From the NCBI GenBank assembly GCA_022496805.1, contig CM040086.1, positions 746,501 through 810,500 on the forward strand: a stretch of 64,000 nucleotides of DNA, in the 5' to 3' direction. The DNA is from Pohlia nutans (taxonomy: Eukaryota; Streptophyta; Bryopsida; Bryales; Mniaceae). Positions 58,650 through 64,000 of the stretch are shown one piece after another. Position numbers and translations under genes: made by a program. Numbering within the stretch: position 1 is the stretch's first letter; every line of letters begins with the position of its first letter. The notes beneath the pieces are model-generated. The model was not told the DNA's origin and ran no database searches. It saw nothing but the letters and a program-made list of their open reading frames with translations.

Positions 58650-58983
58650 GGGCCGCTTCACACTATGGCCGTCCAAGTCGAGAGGCCGTGGGATTGAGAG
58701 TCCAAAGAAATAGGCATAAAATAATGTTTTCATTTTTCATGAAAAGAAATCAACGACCTCTTGACCATGGTGACGGGTCTTGCAAAATGTAGGACCCAAA
58801 CGAGAGGTCGAGAGGCCGTCACCTTGGTCAAAAAGTGTTGCTATGTAAGCATTTTGAAGGTCCACGGCCTTTGGACTTTGGCCTCTAGTGTGAAGGGTCG
58901 AGAGGCCGAAACCATGGTTTCTTGCAATTTGATTGGTGGAAACCAACGGCCTCTCGACCTTTGGCCATAGTGTCAAGCGGCCC
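58650..58983. mobile_element. Tourist-like (PIF/Harbinger-type) MITE, copy 2
   Basis: TTA duplications (58647-58649 and 58984-58986) flank inverted ends GGGCCGCTTCACACTATGGC and GCCATAGTGTCAAGCGGCCC. The 334-bp interior is related to the copy at 35976-36346 (shared phrases such as TTGACCAAGG, TTGGTGGAAA and AGAGGTCG). Non-coding. Confidence 0.9.
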
Positions 58984-59811
58984 TTACTACGTGGCCCGCT
59001 GAAATGTTACTCCACGCGTAGTGACTCTAGCAGTGAAGCATTACATTGTTTGTAATGTTATACTATATTCAAATCAAAATTCAGTTTTTGAAAATTAGAA
59101 CAAAATACTCATCAGAACAAAACTTTAAACTTCTGCACGAAACATGCAAAAAAAAAAATATAACAAAAGAGTGACCCTCCGCACAAAATACTAATTAGAA
59201 CAAAACATCAACCCCCCTCACAAAACACTGACCCTCCGTATGAAACATTGTCGCACATGCTTACATCGCACGACAAGAATAAGGTTGAGTAGATTTATCT
59301 TATAACGTTTGTGCTAATCATAGGCATAGTAAGGGTGTAAAGTGTTGTGGGTTTGAAGGAAGAACATACTTTTCTAAGCCATTTGGCTAAGATCAAGTGT
59401 AGTATATGTTCTTACAATTTGATATTTTTTTAATTTTTTTAATTCAAAGTAAATGGTTCAAATTACCTCCAAAAATTTCAAGCCAATTGAATCAAAACAT
59501 AACAAATTAACTATTTTGATCCCATTAATAAAAATAATATTATTAATCTTATTATTGAATTCTATAGCTATAGAAAATATAATTATATACTCTATTGCAC
59601 CATATAAATTCATGTATTTGATTGTATCTTCTTTTTTTCTATGTTTAAAAAATACATCACTCCATGGAGTAAATAAACGCTGAAAACAGTTTTAATAAAA
59701 AACAGTACATCGCAAAAAACCTTGAAGACGAAGTTTGTACTTTATAGTTTAATACAAATTAAGTGAACCATCAAAACAAAGGGTGCAAATTACATTTACA
59801 TTTCATCTTAA

Positions 59812-60178
59812 CCCTTAAATGTCAAAGCAAGCCCGTCGGGCATTCTTGAAAGAGAATAATGAAGAATTTTTTTGATTTTCTCAACCAAATCAAGCGAGGA
59901 TTGGTGCGTTGGAAAGCTACTGAAAAAGCAATCTAAATTCCAAATTTTCGTTTCATTTGAGAGATTTTAGAATCGTTGGTAAGCAATCAAAGTTATCAAG
60001 TTGAACAAGTTTTGAGGTTGGGGCAGCTGAAGTTCAGCAGTGCCGCAATGCTATAGTGCTAGCCAGCAGTGCACTGCAGAGCCGTTTTTGAAAAAAAAAA
60101 AAAAAAAAAAAAAAATTTGCAAAAAAAATTTAGATGCCTTTTGGGCTGCCCCCTCCAAGCCCTCTTGACGTTTAATAG
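59812..60178. mobile_element. Degraded TTAA element carrying a poly(A) tract
   Basis: TTAA (59808-59811) precedes CCCTTAAATGTCAAAG, with the short palindrome GCCCGTCGGGC just inside. The proposed right end is TTGACGTTTAATAG followed by TTGA, mutated from the expected form, so the boundary is uncertain. A run of 25 A lies at 60091-60115. Confidence 0.5.
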
Positions 60179-61385
60179 TTGACCAAAAGACATTGAAAAG
60201 TGCACTTCTTCTTTCTAATCCACAATGCTATATCCTTACTATGATTGTAAATGGTACAAACCTTATGGAATAACCCCATTCAACTTTATTCTTGTTATCT
60301 GACATTAGCATATACAATAGTGTTTTTCGTATGAAGGGTCAAAGTTTCGTATAGAGGGTGAATGTTTCGTTGTGATTAATGTTTTGCAGGGAGGAATAAT
60401 GTTTTGTCTTCGTCAGTGATTTGTAATGAAGGATTGTAAATATACACTCTTCACATGCAAGTTGGTCATGACAAAGATCCGTATCTCCATCTAGCATAAC
60501 ACTGAAAACACTGTAATGTTTTAGTACTAGAGTTATCATGCCGGAATTACATTTCGGGGGGCCATGGAGTAAGCCAACATTGGTCCCACGTAAGCCTACA
60601 TGCCCCGAATAGCAATATAATCCATTGCTACGTACGAAATAAGTTTCACCATTAAGAAGCCTATACAAGTTGATTAGTTAGGTTGCACTACTAACTATAG
60701 AATCAATGTACAAACAACAGATACTGCATTGAAATCTGGTTGCTCTAGTTGTTACGAAAGTGTTGTTTAGCTCATCTGTCAGCATATACCATTGAATTTA
60801 TCAATTTTCTATGAGGGATAAAAACTACTAAACACTTTTCACTTTTTGAGAGTTCACTTCCTATTGGACACCCTTTTCACATTACCTACTAAAAATGAAT
60901 CAAAATACACCTTTTTAAAAATAAAGAAATTAATAATTTTGCAAGCAATGTAGTGTCCTAATAGAACATATATTTGAGTTAACTGAAAACAAGAGAGGAG
61001 CTGGAGAGGAGTTGGAGAGGAGTTCCCTTTCTATAATTAAATTTTTCGACATACATTGTTCATGAATAGTGCCCATGGTTTGGGCTCTTGGTTTGGAGGA
61101 GCGGGTGGGAACTCTCCTCTAGCATTGGGGAGGTCACGAGATCCACGCCCCATTGTGGCGTAGGGTCCTCCTTTAGATTGTTCTTCAACTCACCATAGAC
61201 TAGTTTTGTCGTTTTTTTGAACTGAAAACTAGTTGAAGATGAATATAAGGTGAGTTTCCACTTTGGGACACTCTTTTCCGTTAACTCTATTATCTTATAT
61301 TCGTAGCATTATCTTATATTCCTAGAAGGGTGTATTATACACACATTTTAACTCAAAATAAAATAAAATAAAAATTGAAATTTAA
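60179..61385. other. Intergenic, nothing recognised
   Basis: No supported gene or element was identified in this 1.2-kb AT-rich stretch. Confidence 0.5.
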
Positions 61386-61389
61386 TTAA

Positions 61390-62323
61390 CCCTAAAGGCC
61401 CTTAAAAGCCAAAATGGCTTTTTGCTGTTTCGGGCAGCCTAGATGACGGGTTTAACTTTAGTATTTTGGGTTAAACTTTGGTGTGGGTGTGGTAATACAT
61501 ACATACTATATGTGGTAAAATTTGGGCAGCCAAATTCAAGTTTTAGAATTTTATTATGCAAAGTTTTGTTTTCAAGTGCAACTGGGGCAACAAAAAAAAA
61601 CAAATTAGTGTTTTTTTGAATTTTCTTTTGGAAATATGTTTATAATAATACTACTACACACATTTAAAAAAATCCAAGTTGAAAGTTTTAACAATTTTAC
61701 ATGGGCAGCCTTCAAAATTTACAAGAGCAAGCTTCAAAGTTTTTTGTAATTTTACATTTTTTTCTTGCAAAAATTGTCAAAATTTGAGATTTAGGAATTT
61801 TTCGATTTTTTTTTTTTCCCTAAAATTCACAAACTCATAGATGTAACTTTTCACCTTTCACTTTTTTACTAAACCAAAAACCTTTAACGTTATTCAATGT
61901 TTACCATATTGTGGTTTTTGAAGCTTCTTCTGGAAAATAATTTGCATGAAGGCCCAAAAAGCATAATGAGTCTCTAAAATTTTGCATGGAGGTGCCTAAC
62001 TTAGTTACCTACATGGAAAAAAATATGAGCAAAATGTTTGGGGTAATAATCTTCAATCCCCCTTTGCACCATTTAGACTATGCCTTTTGGGTAAAGCCCA
62101 AAAAAACTTTTGAATCAACTTTGAATGTTATAAACTCACAAATGGTAAAGATCCAACGGTTGAAATTTAACATGGTGTTAGTGCAAGTAGTTGGGTTGAA
62201 GATCTTACGGTTGGAAGTAAAAAAAAGTTAAAACATATTGAAACATACATCAACTTCCACAAGGTGCTCAAAAATCGCAGTTTTTGGTTTCGGAGGTCCC
62301 AAAACACCTTGGGCCTTCAGAGG
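61390..62323. mobile_element. TTAA-flanked piggyBac-like element, 934 bp, non-coding
   Basis: TTAA at 61386-61389 and 62324-62327. The left end CCCTAAAGGCCC and the reverse-complemented right end CCTCTGAAGGCCC form an imperfect TIR. Hairpins lie inside both ends: AAAAGCC...GGCTTTT on the left and GGTCCCAA...TTGGGCC on the right. The frame at 61986-62231 shows no transposase features. Confidence 0.7.
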
Positions 62324-62768
62324 TTAACTTACTACAGTATCACAAAGCGTGGGACAAAGCCTCGCTGTTATACCGTAACTTATCTCCGTGATTTATGACG
62401 TAGGATTTGAGGGTTTCCAAGTGGACCAGTGGCGCCGTGTCATTCGCCGTGAGTAGCCGAGATGTACAACTGAAGGTACAAATTGCTTACAGAGACTATC
62501 TTTTGGATGAATGATGGAAAGCGTGCCAGCCAATGAACGCATAACATCCATCCGAAGGTCGTGGTGGCTTCTGTTCCAATTGGTGACCTATTTCTGACAG
62601 ATGGCGGTTCAGGGTTTTCGTCCGGCGGTCGGGAACAAGAGGACCTGCCATTGGTGGCTCATCAGATTGTGCGACCGCCGGTAGAATAGACTGCTGATGT
62701 AGCGACCGATGGTAGTAGGGTTCGTCGTCGTCTCCGTTAAGAGGGCCGCTGTGTGGTTTGGTCAGTTC

Positions 62769-62846
62769 ATGCGCAAAGGAGTTCGATTGTTACTTCAGCT
62801 GGCGCTGCTTCTCATCATTTTCTTAGCGTCCTCTTGCAGAATCTCG
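62769..62846 (+). CDS. Candidate signal-peptide first exon
   Basis: ATG at 62769 opens 26 codons, MRKGVRLLLQLALLLIIFLA and six more: two or three basic residues and then a long hydrophobic core, a textbook secretory signal. A donor candidate, TCG followed by GTAGCC, at 62847 ends the exon in phase 0. The GC content rises from 62.4 kb on, as before other genes here. The next exon was not found before 64000, so the product is unknown. Confidence 0.35.
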
Positions 62847-64000
62847 GTAGCCTTTGGAAAATTTCCTTAGCTGAGACGAAGCTCCATAGATGTCTGCCCC
62901 TTTTCAGCCTCTGGTTGTGCGTATTGACCAAGAATTGAGGTTCTTAACGGGTTGTGGAGGTGGTTCTCTGTCCGGTGGGTGTTATCCTTTTTGTACTGTC
63001 TTGGCGGTGCGAGAAGAATTCCCGAAGGTGAGCGGCTTCGAGGCTATTTCTTGCACTCGTGTGTAGATGGAATTGGTTGCCTGGACTGTAGCAATAGGTT
63101 TTGTAGTCTTGGTTTGGGGTTTCGGGTGTCCTTGAGCCATGGCTTTGCTATTCTGTGCTTGCGGCAGACCGGGCACGAGGATCTGCTCTTGCCATAGAGA
63201 TATCTCTTCATGCGTGAGCGGATAGAGGACGGACGAGGATGGGCTCGGAATTTAAAGTTTACTTCCCTCATGCAATAAGCGGCTGTGGTTTCAAAGCTGT
63301 TGAGCCCTGCTGTATTTTTAGTCGTCCATCTTGCAGTGAGAGATGTTCGATGCTTAGCATTTTTTACTTGACGACTTGTATGGTTCTCCTGGCTTTCTTG
63401 AAGTGGTCAGATATATCACATGTTCGATCTTCACTTTTTCTCCCTCTTCGTCTGCGTTAATTGAGCAGAATATTTAGAGCACTGGATCCGACGTAACCCT
63501 GGACTGCTGGTAAAGTATATTCTTGGTGCATTAATAGACAAGCTCGGGGTAGAACTTGTGCACATTCTGTTCTTCTTGCTTCGGAATCTCTCTAGTTGTT
63601 TGGTTACCTTGCTTTTGTGGAGTATCGAAACTGGCTTGAAAGCTACCTGCGATTAATCTTAATGACGGTCGTCTTCAAATTCATCTTACTCAGAATAAGT
63701 CGCTGGGCAGGCATTTCATATTGGCGGGTTGTTGAGGCCGACGTCGTCGCGTCCACCCTCTCCACTATCACGAGTGTGCGCATGTGATGCTCGTCGAGAG
63801 TTCAGTTCCGTATTATTTTTTATCCTTAATGTTGTGCAGTGTCTGTCATGAACGACAGTGAGACGTTCATCTGGCTTATTTTTCCCCTTTAGCTGTCTAC
63901 ATTGCTGTATTTTTCTCTAACACAATAGTGCCTGCACTGTACTAACCTGTCCAAGACGTGTCTGCCACAGTGACCCGTTCGTCTGGTGCTTATGCTCTGG
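62847..64000 (+). other. Gene-like, moderately GC-rich tail of the window
   Basis: T-rich, intron-like or UTR-like sequence with several short ORFs, none recognisable. It may be the first intron or upstream part of a gene extending beyond the window. Confidence 0.3.

Noticed and set aside
58737..58976. Open frames at 58737-58976 on both strands
   Set aside because: They lie entirely within the Tourist-like MITE and reflect its inverted-repeat structure.
60091..60115. Poly(A) tract as the tail of a retroposed gene
   Set aside because: No cDNA-like sequence precedes it and it sits within a proposed TTAA element.

Overview
This window looks like nuclear DNA from a plant (a streptophyte, probably a land plant). 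The evidence is GT-AG spliced genes for a plant-type PDI-like protein and a long-chain (solanesyl-type) prenyl diphosphate synthase, together with plant-type Copia, CACTA, MULE and Tourist-like elements. I cannot name the species from sequence alone. Most of the 64 kb is repeats and AT-rich intergenic DNA, and only four or five host genes can be supported.

Layout. 1-5.4 kb: the edge of a satellite array with ~106-bp and ~94-bp monomers arranged in an exact 1,128-bp, 11-monomer higher-order repeat, decaying rightward. 5.4-12.1 kb: a two-exon transposase gene (GCM/WRKY-like zinc finger, MULE DDE core, SWIM finger) flanked on the opposite strand by possible exons of acidic or basic proteins. 12.7-13.2 kb: a small inverted-repeat element. 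14.3-21.9 kb: a minus-strand Copia retrotransposon, truncated in its reverse transcriptase, carrying two C-to-T type nonsense changes, and split in its integrase by a 3.3-kb CACTA transposon with a CCA target duplication; its leader holds five small hairpins with compensatory base changes. 21.9-24 kb: inverted LTR-like sequences and another inverted repeat. 24.3-28.7 kb: an element-like block full of CCGG motifs with an 894-codon ORF.

32.5-35.5 kb: a five-exon PDIL5-2-like gene encoding exactly 440 residues. 36-37 kb: two Tourist-like MITEs. 38.5-39.4 kb: a dispersed repeat carrying a TTAA-flanked insertion whose empty site survives in a second copy at 54.9 kb. 40.0-44.3 kb: a minus-strand solanesyl-type diphosphate synthase gene, with ten exons resolved. 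45.4-48.3 kb: a plastid-presequence-like/Gag-like small protein and a two-exon protein with a possible PD-(D/E)XK (Crinkler-like) nuclease region. 50-62 kb: AT-rich DNA with MITEs, especially a diverse set of TTAA-flanked, CCC-ended elements that look piggyBac-like. 62.8 kb: a candidate signal-peptide first exon of a gene that may continue past the window.

The strongest candidates for something undescribed are the group of piggyBac-like TTAA elements with structurally conserved but sequence-variable subterminal hairpins, and the covarying hairpin array in the Copia leader. All repeat alignments, exon junctions and homology calls were made by eye; no database search was possible.
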